Of a stretch of DNA of 64,000 bases, positions 52,763 through 60,819 are shown one piece after another (position 1 is the stretch's first letter; each line of letters opens with the position of its first letter). A program made the translations under genes and the position numbers. Source of the DNA: Paraglaciecola sp. MB-3u-78 (GTDB lineage: Bacteria; Pseudomonadota; Gammaproteobacteria; Enterobacterales; Alteromonadaceae); assembly GCF_002835935.1 (NCBI RefSeq), contig NZ_PJCF01000001.1:248001-312000 (forward strand), read 5' to 3'. The notes under the pieces were generated by a model. The model was not told the DNA's origin, did no database searches, and saw nothing but the letters and a program-made list of their open reading frames with translations.

Positions 52763-55662
52763 ATGCTAAATACTAATGCTATTTTCAACCCAGCCTCTCT
52801 CGATAAAGCCTACGCATGGTTGTGTAAGCAGCGGGCTAATTTTCCTGCCAATGCCGATATCTGGCATCTGCGTTTTCATTGGCACACTTTACGGCAGGAA
52901 CTGCTGCAAACACTCAACAGGCAAGATTACACCTTACTGCCGCTCAGCGCGGTAACTAAGGCCGATGGTGAAAGTATTCACTTGTGGTCATCACAAGATG
53001 CGCTGGTATTAAAGATGTTAGCCATGGCCTTACCGGAGGCATTAGCATTATCCCCACTTTGTACCCATATCAAAGGCTATGGCGGATTAAAAGCTACCGT
53101 CAGTGCTCTGCAAGCAGCCCTGCCTGATTACACTTATGTCATGAAAACCGATGTGAAGGGCTACTATGAGTCCATTGACCATACGATATTGCTTAGGCAG
53201 CTTGATAAGGATATTGCTGACCCCTTTATCTGGCGCTTGTTAGTGCAATTTGTGAAACGCAGTGTTGAAAGAGGTGGTACGTTTAAGTCCATACACTGCG
53301 GTATATCCAGAGGCTGCCCCTTATCACCGGTTATCGCCGCGTATTACTTAAAGGGACTGGATGAGCAGATGGAAGGTGACTCTCGTTATTTTTATCGCCG
53401 TTATATGGATGACGGTGTGCCACGAAGGCGCAAAGAAGGACATTGTCCTTCATGCAGCTATGCTGCATAAAAGATGAGGGTTTGGCCCCTCGAAGCCGCC
53501 ATGCAGGTGGAGGCTTCAAACCACCGTAAGCTGCGTCGGTAAAGAGCCGGGGTGGTGAGCGTTACGGAAAAGGCAAGGCTCGATCTTGTCAGGTGAGTTT
53601 CAAGGAGACGAATGCAAATGAACCATTATTGAAGTGTCGAAAATGTAGGGACGAGTGTCAAAACCGAGGGGTCGTCGTTACCTCGGGATAAGTCTAGCGG
53701 AAACCTGATTATTGGCTAGGCGGCCTCCGGCATGAAGATGGCGTGAACTTGAAACAGGCTTTTATGTGGAACGTGGGAACCTGTCGCCCTGATGATAAGG
53801 GAGAAACACAAGTGGTAGCCCCATAAGTGTGAGAGTACCGATGCAGGGCACAGGGGCGGAGCGACCCGTAGTAGTGATGAAGCTTTTGTAATGAAAGTGG
53901 AGCGAAGGGGAAGCATCGATCAGCTTGAACTAAAGAAAACAACCGGAAACGGGAGGATTGGATTGAAACAAGCAAAGCCGTTTACTATTTCCAAACGACA
54001 AGTTTGGGAGGCATACAAACGGGTCAAGGCCAACAAAGGCGCTGCCGGAGTTGATCGCCAGACGATCGAAAAGTTTAATGGGGATTTGAAGAATAATCTT
54101 TATAAGCTCTGGAATCGTCTGTCGTCAGGCAGCTACTTTCCATCCGCCGTCATGCGGGTTGAAATACCCAAGGATGATGGACAGATGAGGCCTTTAGGGA
54201 TCCCTACAGTGACTGACCGCATTGCGCAGATGGTAGCCAAACAATTAATAGAGCCTGAGTTGGAACAGCATTTTCATTCAGACTCTTATGGTTACCGTCC
54301 AAAGAAATCGGCACATGATGCAGTGGGGCAAGCACGTAAGCGCTGCTGGAAAAGTGACTGGGTACTGGATCTTGATATCAAAGGCTTTTTCGATAATATC
54401 GATCATGAGCTGATGATGAGAGCAGTGCAAAAGCATGTGAAAGAAAAGTGGGTACTATTGTATATAGAGCGGTGGTTAAAAGCCCCGATTGAAATGCAAG
54501 ACGGCACACTGGAATTTCCGGAGAAAGGAACACCGCAAGGAGGCGTCGTTAGCCCCTTGTTGGCTAACCTTTTTCTCCATTATGCATTCGACCAATGGAT
54601 GGTTCGGGAATTCCCGAATGTTCCCTTTGAGCGCTATGCTGATGATGCAGTTTGCCATTGCAAGAGCCAGTCTCAAGCGCAGCAATTGAAGCAAAAGCTG
54701 GAAGCCAGAATGAAACAAGTGGGTTTAGAGCTTCATCCTAAAAAGACGAAAGTTGTCTATTGTAAAGATGATGACAGGCGAGGGGATTATGCAGAAGTCA
54801 GTTTTGATTTTCTGGGTTATACCTTTCGCTCTCGCCGTTCAAAGAATCGGTGGGGGAAACACTTTATTAATTTCACTCCGGCAATCAGCAACAAGGCTGC
54901 AAAAGCAATCCGGCACAAATCACGTGATTGGAACTGGCCATTACGAAGCGACAAAGCACTGGAAGATCTTGCCCGAATGTTCAATCCGATCATTCAAGGT
55001 TGGATCAACTATTATGGACGTTACTACAAGTCAGCGTTATACCCGACCCTTAAATGCTTAGATCGTCGTCTCATTATGTGGGCGACGCGAAAGTATAAAC
55101 GTTTACGCAATCATCGAAGACGAGCAGCGCAATGGTTAAATCGTATTGCGCATAAGCAACCTTGGTTGTTTGCTCACTGGCGATTGTTGTACGCGAAGGC
55201 TTGATTGATAAGAGCCGGATGAGCGGAGACGTTCACGTCCGGTTCTGTGAGAGCCTGAGGGGGCAGTTCCCTCGGGCTACTCGACTGATCATATTAGCCA
55301 AAACCCGCTGGCACTTACGCAAGGCCGTGAGAACAGTCAATCAGCACTTTAATCAATTAAAGGTAGCGCAAGCGCCGGATAAGACCTTTATTGGACGTAT
55401 TGCCAAGGGTTTCGACTTTTTGGGTTATCGATTTGGCCTGTCAGACTTAGCACTAGCAGAAAAAACGATAACTAACGCGGTAAATAAAGTACGTCAGCTT
55501 TATGAGCAAAAGCTAACGGCTCCCAAAAGAGCCGTTGCGCTTGATGACTATATTACCCGCTGGTTACGTTGGGTAAATGCGGGGATAGCTGAAAAGCCAA
55601 TTAAGATTGTTTCCGATATCGGGAATATGACAAACCCGCTAAACCCAACGATAACAATATAA
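52763..55662 (+). CDS. Group II-like reverse transcriptase gene split by a group II intron
   Basis: A reverse transcriptase of about 342 residues after removal of the intron: exon 1 is 52763-53414, exon 2 is 55286-55662. Exon 1 encodes LDKAYAWLCKQRANFP, MKTDVKGYYESIDH (motif A), GISRGCPLSPVIAAYYL and RRYMDD; exon 2 continues V-IILAKTRWHLRKAV, DKTFIGRIAKGFDFLGYRFG and the helical end YITRWLRWVNAGIAEKPI. The join restores the frame exactly, inside the codon after YMDD. The first-exon frame also opens at 52745. The last codons are antisense to the PEP-CTERM gene, so the original C-terminus may be lost. Such stand-alone enzymes are widespread in gammaproteobacteria; the job of this one is unknown. 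Confidence 0.75.
53673..53679 (+). promoter_or_regulatory. EBS1 candidate of the group II intron
   Basis: CGTCGTT in a loop closed by GAGG/CCTC. Its antiparallel partner is GATGACG, the last seven bases of exon 1, which encode the two catalytic Asp residues (GAT GAC) and the first base of the next codon. All seven positions pair when G-U is allowed. Confidence 0.65.
53891..55204 (+). CDS. ltrA: Group II intron reverse transcriptase/maturase
   Basis: The intron-encoded protein, 437 residues. The reverse transcriptase domain runs from about 30 to 300 and includes DLDIKGFFDNIDHELM, GTPQGGVVSPLLANLFLHYA and the catalytic RYADDAVCHC (YADD at 249-252). The maturase (GIIM) domain lies at about 340-410 (LEDLARMFNPIIQGWINYYG). 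It ends soon after, with no HNH endonuclease domain, so insertion would depend on replication forks or single-stranded DNA. It acts on its own intron RNA, helping splicing and reverse-splicing it into DNA. Confidence 0.96.
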   Translation: MKVERRGSIDQLELKKTTGNGRIGLKQAKPFTISKRQVWEAYKRVKANKGAAGVDRQTIEKFNGDLKNNLYKLWNRLSSGSYFPSAVMRVEIPKDDGQMRPLGIPTVTDRIAQMVAKQLIEPELEQHFHSDSYGYRPKKSAHDAVGQARKRCWKSDWVLDLDIKGFFDNIDHELMMRAVQKHVKEKWVLLYIERWLKAPIEMQDGTLEFPEKGTPQGGVVSPLLANLFLHYAFDQWMVREFPNVPFERYADDAVCHCKSQSQAQQLKQKLEARMKQVGLELHPKKTKVVYCKDDDRRGDYAEVSFDFLGYTFRSRRSKNRWGKHFINFTPAISNKAAKAIRHKSRDWNWPLRSDKALEDLARMFNPIIQGWINYYGRYYKSALYPTLKCLDRRLIMWATRKYKRLRNHRRRAAQWLNRIAHKQPWLFAHWRLLYAKA

Positions 55663-56320
55663 CAGTGCTGGGCGACGGGACCTGAACTGCGACGTGAGTC
55701 GCCTGATCTGATACGCCGTAATAATTCAATGTCAATGTTTGGTAAGCCCGTGCCCAGCCTATCCAATCGTTCGTAATTGAAGGGGAGTAACCTATATTCG
55801 ATATTTTATACTTGCCTCCTAGCGAATTAAAAATATCAATGCGGCCGTGGCTCGTAGTCCCGGTGAATACTAATGTGTTATTCGCGACTCCGTTTTCGTC
55901 ATGCGCTATAGGCGCGTCCAGACTGCCGCCCCATATCTCGTGCCCAGACATCGCTATAATATCGCCGATGGTATTAAACAGTGTGACCGCATCTGTGTTA
56001 TTTAACATCCCCGTATTCGCTATCGCATCAACCGCGTCCGTGCTTGCTAATGCTGTCCACGTTAACCCTAGGCCCCCCGTGACAGTGCCGGCCTGCGCTG
56101 CATCATAAACGAAACTATTGTATACATTAATATCCTTGGATGTAGCGTCACGTGTGGTGCTCGTAACAAAGAGAACCCTGTACTGGTCGCCGTCGTTGAG
56201 GGCAGCTATCGAGTCTATTAGAGTGGCTGATGCAGTACCTGAGATACTCAGTGCACCAACGCTCAGCATCACTGCGTATCTGTACGTTGTTAAAACTATT
56301 TTTAAAAATTTAAATTTCAT
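55601..56320 (-). CDS. PEP-CTERM sorted exported protein
   Basis: 239 residues. The N-terminal signal peptide (YAVMLSVGALSISGTASA) precedes an extracellular domain. The C-terminus is a PEP-CTERM sorting signal: VPSPSTVILLSLGLAGLSYS then RYRKQS, that is, a V-P-S-P motif in place of V-P-E-P, a hydrophobic helix and basic residues. Such proteins are processed by exosortase in EPS-producing marine bacteria. The exosortase is not in this window. Its stop is inside the last codons of the converging reverse transcriptase gene, an overlap of about 60 bp. Finding it inside the island is unusual, and it may have been carried in. Confidence 0.88.
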   Translation of the reverse strand: MKFKFLKIVLTTYRYAVMLSVGALSISGTASATLIDSIAALNDGDQYRVLFVTSTTRDATSKDINVYNSFVYDAAQAGTVTGGLGLTWTALASTDAVDAIANTGMLNNTDAVTLFNTIGDIIAMSGHEIWGGSLDAPIAHDENGVANNTLVFTGTTSHGRIDIFNSLGGKYKISNIGYSPSITNDWIGWARAYQTLTLNYYGVSDQATHVAVQVPSPSTVILLSLGLAGLSYSRYRKQS

Positions 56321-57623
56321 GTGTTATTCCTATTATCCACTTCCAAAATTAAAAGAGGCGATGCTAAAGTGAATCCTCACCTATACAGGCACTAGGCAAA
56401 AATTGAGCCGATTTTATAATACCTTTTAATTTCAGTTACTTAACATTCTATGATGTTTTAACTTGTAAATAATTATTTTGTAATTTTGTAAAAAAACTGA
56501 CAATAATATTTCGAAATGCCGCTATTAATCTCCTAAATATCAGCTTTACAAATACCGTCACATGAAAAAAAAGACATGATATTGAAGGAGGTGGGGGGTG
56601 ATTAAGTGTTGCACAAAGCTCAGCGCCCTTACCCTATAAGGCAGGCAGCAGAAAGCCTGCAGGCCATCTGGGTAACAATTTTGACATGGATAGGCGATAG
56701 CTAATGTGGCCATGCCGTAAGCAGGGACAAACCACTTTACAAAAGTGAGCACCTTCAGTATTCGACATGTGTAAAAAAAAGTGACACATTTTAATAGGTA
56801 AGCTGTTGATATGTATATAATATTTACCGGCCTGTTATTTATTCAGTGTTCCGATATTAAATAGCGTTAATCTCATAAAAAAATAATATTCGCTCAGCAA
56901 GTAAAAGCCCTTAAACATGCTGGTAAGTCTTTATAAATAACGGCTCAGTTATATTATTTAATCAATATCTCATCCCTATATAAATTATAAACTTGCTCTG
57001 CTTACCGATAAAAAACCACTTTATTAGCCAAAGAAATCACCCTTTATTGAGCAGTTAATTAACCGATAATGCCTCTAAAAAACGGAATTGAAATGTGAAA
57101 ATAAACCTGACACTTCACCGCCCGTATGAATTAATTAATTCTGAATTGAACGGATATTATGGATAAAGTCGACTTAACTTACTTATTTTTGCTCTGCGAC
57201 TTCGCGCCACTGGGAGAGAAATAAACCTGTTTGTTGTGCTTTATAACATTGAAGTGAGCATGGGTAGCAAACAGAGGCAGGCACATTGTTGAACAAGCGT
57301 TAATGATCCGTCCAATGACTGGTCTGGGACAGGACTTGGGGTTAAAAGGCGTTAAACCCTTGGATATTCTCATGCTCGCCATGACGGCATTTATTCACTG
57401 TCCGGTATCGAGAAAATTGATAAATGTTGAGGTAAGCCCCTAGCGTCTGGTTACTGTTAATGGGGATCGTTCACTGAATGACTCGGCTACGACCGCTAAT
57501 GGCACAAAGTTCTCCTTCAGGTTTAACGTTCGACTGTCTGCTATTAGGCTCAAAGGCGACTGTATGGCTTAGTCGAAATCTAATTTAAAGACCGTCGGAT
57601 TGAGTGAGGACTGATCCACTTAA
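56321..57623. other. Long non-coding region
   Basis: About 1.3 kb without a credible gene. An open frame without start at about 57287-57450 (PMTGLGQDLGLKGVKPLDIL, then MLAMTAFIHCPV) might be a relic of a transposase or membrane protein. Another piece of the dispersed repeat lies near 57487. Confidence 0.4.
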
Positions 57624-57830
57624 AAAAACTCATTTACATTCGTTTTATTAATCGGCTGTTTAGAACTAATAAGCATCATCGCTTACACCGCGCCTTTAGT
57701 GTTTTTACTAAATATTGTTTTTGATGTGCCAATCAATGAAACAATAACACCTAACTGGACTTGGCATGCTTTTGAGTATGGATTTGCACTTTTGCCTATC
57801 ATCATTAATAAGAATGAGTTTTATGATTGA
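57624..57830 (+). pseudogene. Remnant of a small membrane protein
   Basis: An open frame closed by TAA on the left and TGA at 57828 encodes a strongly hydrophobic sequence (FTFVLLIGCLELISIIAYTA, PLVFLLNIVFDVPINE, then WTWHAFEYGFALLPIIINKN). It has no ATG and no ribosome site. The composition is natural for a membrane protein, so it is probably a truncated gene. Confidence 0.4.
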
Positions 57831-57990
57831 TGATGATGTTTCTAGATCCTATCACCTGCAAAATCATTCTTTTTAGGGCAGCTTATTCAAAAATAGAAAA
57901 TTTATAGCCAGTCTAGCAACTGGCTAAATGCTGTTTAAAATAGGTCGCTATTAATTAAAACCCAACAACTGGCGCACTTAGCAGCCGGTA

Positions 57991-59202
57991 TTAAATCAAT
58001 TTAAAAAAAGAGTCGAATACACCATTTATAGCTTCACGCGCCTTTGAAACGTTAATCTGTGCATAAATTTGTGTATTTTTTATATCGGAATGACCAAGTG
58101 TTTTACTAATGATGTTTATATCCACTCCATTTAGGGCTTGCCAGGTGGCAAATGTGCGACGTAAATCATGCTGGCGTATTCTTAAGTTTCTGTCGCTAGA
58201 GTAAAGTCCAGCGCGTTTAATCACTTCTTTCCAGACGCTATCACCTCCCATAATATGCCCAGTTGCTGATTTTCTTGACGATGGAAAAACAAAATCACTA
58301 GCTCCACTATTTTCTATATACCTTCGATTCAAAATTGATAAAGCTTGTTCTGATAGCGGAAGATAGTAAGTTTGATTTGTCTTAGTTTTTATAGCAGGTA
58401 CGATCCATAGTGCTTCTTCGAATTGAACCTCACTCCATCGCATACTTTTAACATTAGAAATCCGTGCGCCTGTTAATAATGCTGTCATAAATAAATCGGT
58501 AAAGATGGGATGAGCAATTATCTGCAATTCTTTGACTAAACGTTTAGCTTCAGTTTTATTTAAATATCGTGTTCTATTAACCGAAGGCATTTTTTTAAGC
58601 GTCAGAGCAGGATTATATTCAAATGGAAAGTCCATTTCATAATCAAGGCAATAATTAAACATAGCCTTGAGTACCGTGACGCATTTATTATGAATTGCGT
58701 AGCCCTTTTGATTACCGATACCCTTCAAAATATTAGGTAATCTCTTTTTAGTCAGCTCACTAATATCGTCATTACCCAATATCGGCTTTAAGTGATTGGT
58801 ATAATTAATTTCAAGGGAATGCCTTCGATTACCTTTTCGCTGCTTAAAACTGAGGTGATTTTTAAAATAAGCATTAAAAGCGTCATCCACCGTATATTTA
58901 TCTTTATCAAAAGTGGAGGAAAAAACGCTGTTTGTGTTTTTCTTTTCCTGTATGCGGTGAAGATTAATTAGCTCTACCACCCTAGCTTTAGCATCATCTA
59001 GTCGGATATATTCCACATCACCAATTTTAATTTGTAACGGTTTTCCGCCGGCCTTGAATCTGGCATAAAACGTTTTTTTACCTCTAGGGGTAACTATCAC
59101 CTTCAGATTAGAATTTTTTCCATCCGAGTATGCCGTAGTTTTATTTTGAGGTTTCAGGTTAAGAATGCGCTTTTGAGTGAACGCAAATGTTGTACTAATC
59201 AT
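57991..59202 (-). CDS. int: P4-type tyrosine integrase of the island
   Basis: 403 residues with the order typical of tRNA-targeting integrases: an N-terminal DUF4102 arm-binding domain (about 10-85, TTAYSDGKNSNLKVIVTPRG), a SAM-like core-binding domain (about 105-190) and a catalytic domain. The catalytic residues are Arg247 (TGARISN), His345 and Arg348 (HDLRRTF), His371 (LGHSD) and the nucleophile Tyr380 (TQIYAQ). All are present. It lies 110 bp inside attR, and its promoter region contains the 20-bp end repeat at 59207-59226, so it may regulate its own expression. It is the likely enzyme for insertion at tRNA-Arg. Confidence 0.95.
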   Translation of the reverse strand: MISTTFAFTQKRILNLKPQNKTTAYSDGKNSNLKVIVTPRGKKTFYARFKAGGKPLQIKIGDVEYIRLDDAKARVVELINLHRIQEKKNTNSVFSSTFDKDKYTVDDAFNAYFKNHLSFKQRKGNRRHSLEINYTNHLKPILGNDDISELTKKRLPNILKGIGNQKGYAIHNKCVTVLKAMFNYCLDYEMDFPFEYNPALTLKKMPSVNRTRYLNKTEAKRLVKELQIIAHPIFTDLFMTALLTGARISNVKSMRWSEVQFEEALWIVPAIKTKTNQTYYLPLSEQALSILNRRYIENSGASDFVFPSSRKSATGHIMGGDSVWKEVIKRAGLYSSDRNLRIRQHDLRRTFATWQALNGVDINIISKTLGHSDIKNTQIYAQINVSKAREAINGVFDSFFKLI

Positions 59203-59206
59203 ATAA

Positions 59207-59226
59207 TTACACCTTTTTTTACACTG
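59207..59226 (+). repeat. Right copy of 20-bp island-end repeat
   Basis: Identical over 20 bases to 21619-21638, in the same orientation. It lies four bases before the integrase start, followed by an inverted relative (GTGTAAAAAAGG). The position suits an arm-type integrase binding site. Confidence 0.75.
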
Positions 59227-59311
59227 TTAGGGGGTGTAAAAAAGGGCATCTAAACCTTTAAAAAATACGCAATAAACGTCCCGCAAGGCTTAAACATGTT
59301 AGCTTGCATCG

Positions 59312-59326
59312 CAGGTGGGGACACCA
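59312..59326 (+). repeat. attR core of the integrative island
   Basis: CAGGTGGGGACACCA is an exact copy of the last 15 bases of tRNA-Arg(CCU). To its left the DNA keeps only faint tRNA resemblance (AAGGCTTA). The island spans from here back to 21549. Confidence 0.88.
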
Positions 59327-59545
59327 TTCAGTCATATCAGCATATACCCTCGTTAAGCTAAAACCATTCTAGACCAATGAAAACAAGACCTGCAGCCTTT
59401 TAATCTGAACACCTCACTTTAACCAAGATGACTCAAAATACCCCAAAATTACTCCCTGTTGTTGCACATGTGTTGCACAGAACATTTGAAAGTATGCTTT
59501 AATATCAGTATCTTAATAAAACATAACCGTTTTGGTGTTGCACAG

Positions 59546-59773
59546 ATGGCCGATAATAGATTTAAGTTTACCCTTAGACGTATAGAAAAAATTGAACCAT
59601 CGGCAAAGCGAGACCGCTATTACGATACAGAAAATGCCGGATTGATCCTGGAAGTACAGCCCTCAGGTAGAAAAGTATTTCGCACATTTAAACGAAACAG
59701 TACCAGCGGTAATCTCTATACCGTATCTAAAACACTCGGCCATAAAAGCAACACCACCACCCAAAAAATCTAC
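59546..59773 (+). pseudogene. Collapsed tyrosine recombinase (N- and C-terminal ends fused)
   Basis: The start MADNRFKFTLRRIEKIEPSA is an integrase N-terminal domain, running to about residue 54. It joins directly to LYTVSKTLGHKSNTTTQKIY, the C-terminal end with the last His and the nucleophile Tyr. The core-binding and most of the catalytic domain are missing, so it cannot be active. The frame continues to 59956, but beyond the Tyr it is antisense to the next remnant. Confidence 0.75.
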
Positions 59774-60323
59774 GCCCTAGCCGCTCAGCTTGGTTTATTG
59801 CCGCCTTCAAACACTGAAACGCCCCTTTCAGTGTTGAAAGGGCAAACTCGATTTGCAAGACTTGCAGCCATTGTTCAGCTAGGTTACCACTGCGAATTTC
59901 GCTTAATTCGCAAGAACCAATATGAGGAATTAATAAATTTTCGATTTGGAATGTGATGTTCCTCAATGTAGCTGATTTGGTATTAATCTGAGCCTGTCGA
60001 TATCGTAAATACCAATGAAGCAATTGACCGAGATCATCAAAACGCCTGCCACTGCAGCTTGTGTATTTTTCTGCATTTTTTTGGAGACTAATTTTGTTAG
60101 CCGCTCGCCTAGCCTCATCGATAGACATAACCGAATGAGGCCCTATTACTTTACTGGTGGTTATTCCATTTTCAGTCATTTAACAGTGAAACGAGCCCAC
60201 TAAAGCATTCCGTTTTGAGTAACGAAATAGTAATGTGGGGCAGCGAGTGTCCTTTAGCTGCACCCATTTATTCTGGTGTTTCAATACTTCTTTTTCAGTC
60301 AATACCACTCTGATGGTTTGCAT
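59774..60323 (-). pseudogene. Truncated tyrosine recombinase
   Basis: On the minus strand, MQTIRVVLTEKEVLKHQNKW then VQLKDTRCPTLLFRYSKR (60323-60183) is stopped by TAA and continues at once as MTENGITTSKVIGPHSVMSI, DEARRAANK and a core-binding domain (LLHWYLRYRQAQINTK, IENLLIPHIGSCELSEIRSG). It ends at about AERLG, where the opposite remnant begins. The catalytic domain is missing. It is a fourth integrase fragment around this tRNA hotspot. Confidence 0.65.
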
Positions 60324-60819
60324 ACTAATCCACCTTACCCAGCATGGATGTCAGGATACTTTTACTACATCGCAGCGTTATAAACCCCTTGCCATTCGGA
60401 TTATCTTCCCCTTAGTCAGGGTGACTCCGCTATCTTTTAAGCGGACGGGTTTGCCAGCTTCGCTGGGCAGACATGAAAAAAGCCACCTCAGATGAGATGG
60501 CTTTAGCATTAGTCAGTATGAAAAACGTCGGCAACGATGGGTCAAGGCTGGTATTGGAGCATGGATTACTACAGCCGAACTGGTAACGTTCCCACGTGCA
60601 TACTCATTACCGGCGGTCCCTAGTCCTTAACCTTCGCGTGTGTCTCTCGCAATTTGCCAAGAGACGCCGCACTGCTCGCATAACAATTAATATGGGTGTC
60701 AACAATACATCGCTTCTTAAACAACAAATCATTTTACATAATTAATATCTAAATTAACTTAATAAACAAAACATTATTAAAAAACAATTTATAACTATAA
60801 AAATAATGGCGGAATATTA
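60324..60819. other. Intergenic region with terminator
   Basis: No gene supported. It contains a terminator for the minus strand at 60475-60504, and some GC-richer DNA (60520-60690) that I could not assign. Confidence 0.4.
60475..60504 (-). terminator. Rho-independent terminator
   Basis: On the minus strand an 11-bp stem (AAAGCCATCTC with GAGGTGGCTTT, one mismatch), 4-base loop and a T run. It could end transcripts from the ice-binding-like gene, 315 bp upstream. Confidence 0.75.

Larger units (their letters stand above)
53415..55285 (+). mobile_element. Group II intron, complete
   Basis: A 1871-bp intron starting GTGTG and ending CTACTCGAC, with a 5' ribozyme domain of about 470 bp, its own reverse transcriptase/maturase at 53891-55204 and domains V-VI after that (GAGCCGGATGAGCGGAGACG then TTCACGTCCGGTTCTGTGA). 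Removing it fuses the flanking exons in frame. A hairpin loop at 53666-53684 (GAGG stem, CCTC) contains CGTCGTT, which pairs over seven bases (with two G-U) with the exon end GATGACG, as EBS1 pairs with IBS1. The ribozyme and protein both look intact, so splicing and retrohoming are plausible. Confidence 0.92.

Noticed and set aside
52763-55662. Diversity-generating retroelement
   Set aside because: The RT motif is SRGCPLSP, not the IGxxxSQ type of these systems, and no template/variable repeat pair or Avd gene is visible.
56558-56752. 64-codon minus-strand frame rich in Cys and Tyr
   Set aside because: No start signal and odd composition; likely chance.
57179-57382. 67-codon minus-strand frame
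   Set aside because: No ribosome site, no domain, and the plus strand there has an equally good open frame without start; treated as non-coding.
59291-59326. A second tRNA-Arg
   Set aside because: Only the last 15 bases match; the anticodon arm is not preserved. It is the attachment-site copy.
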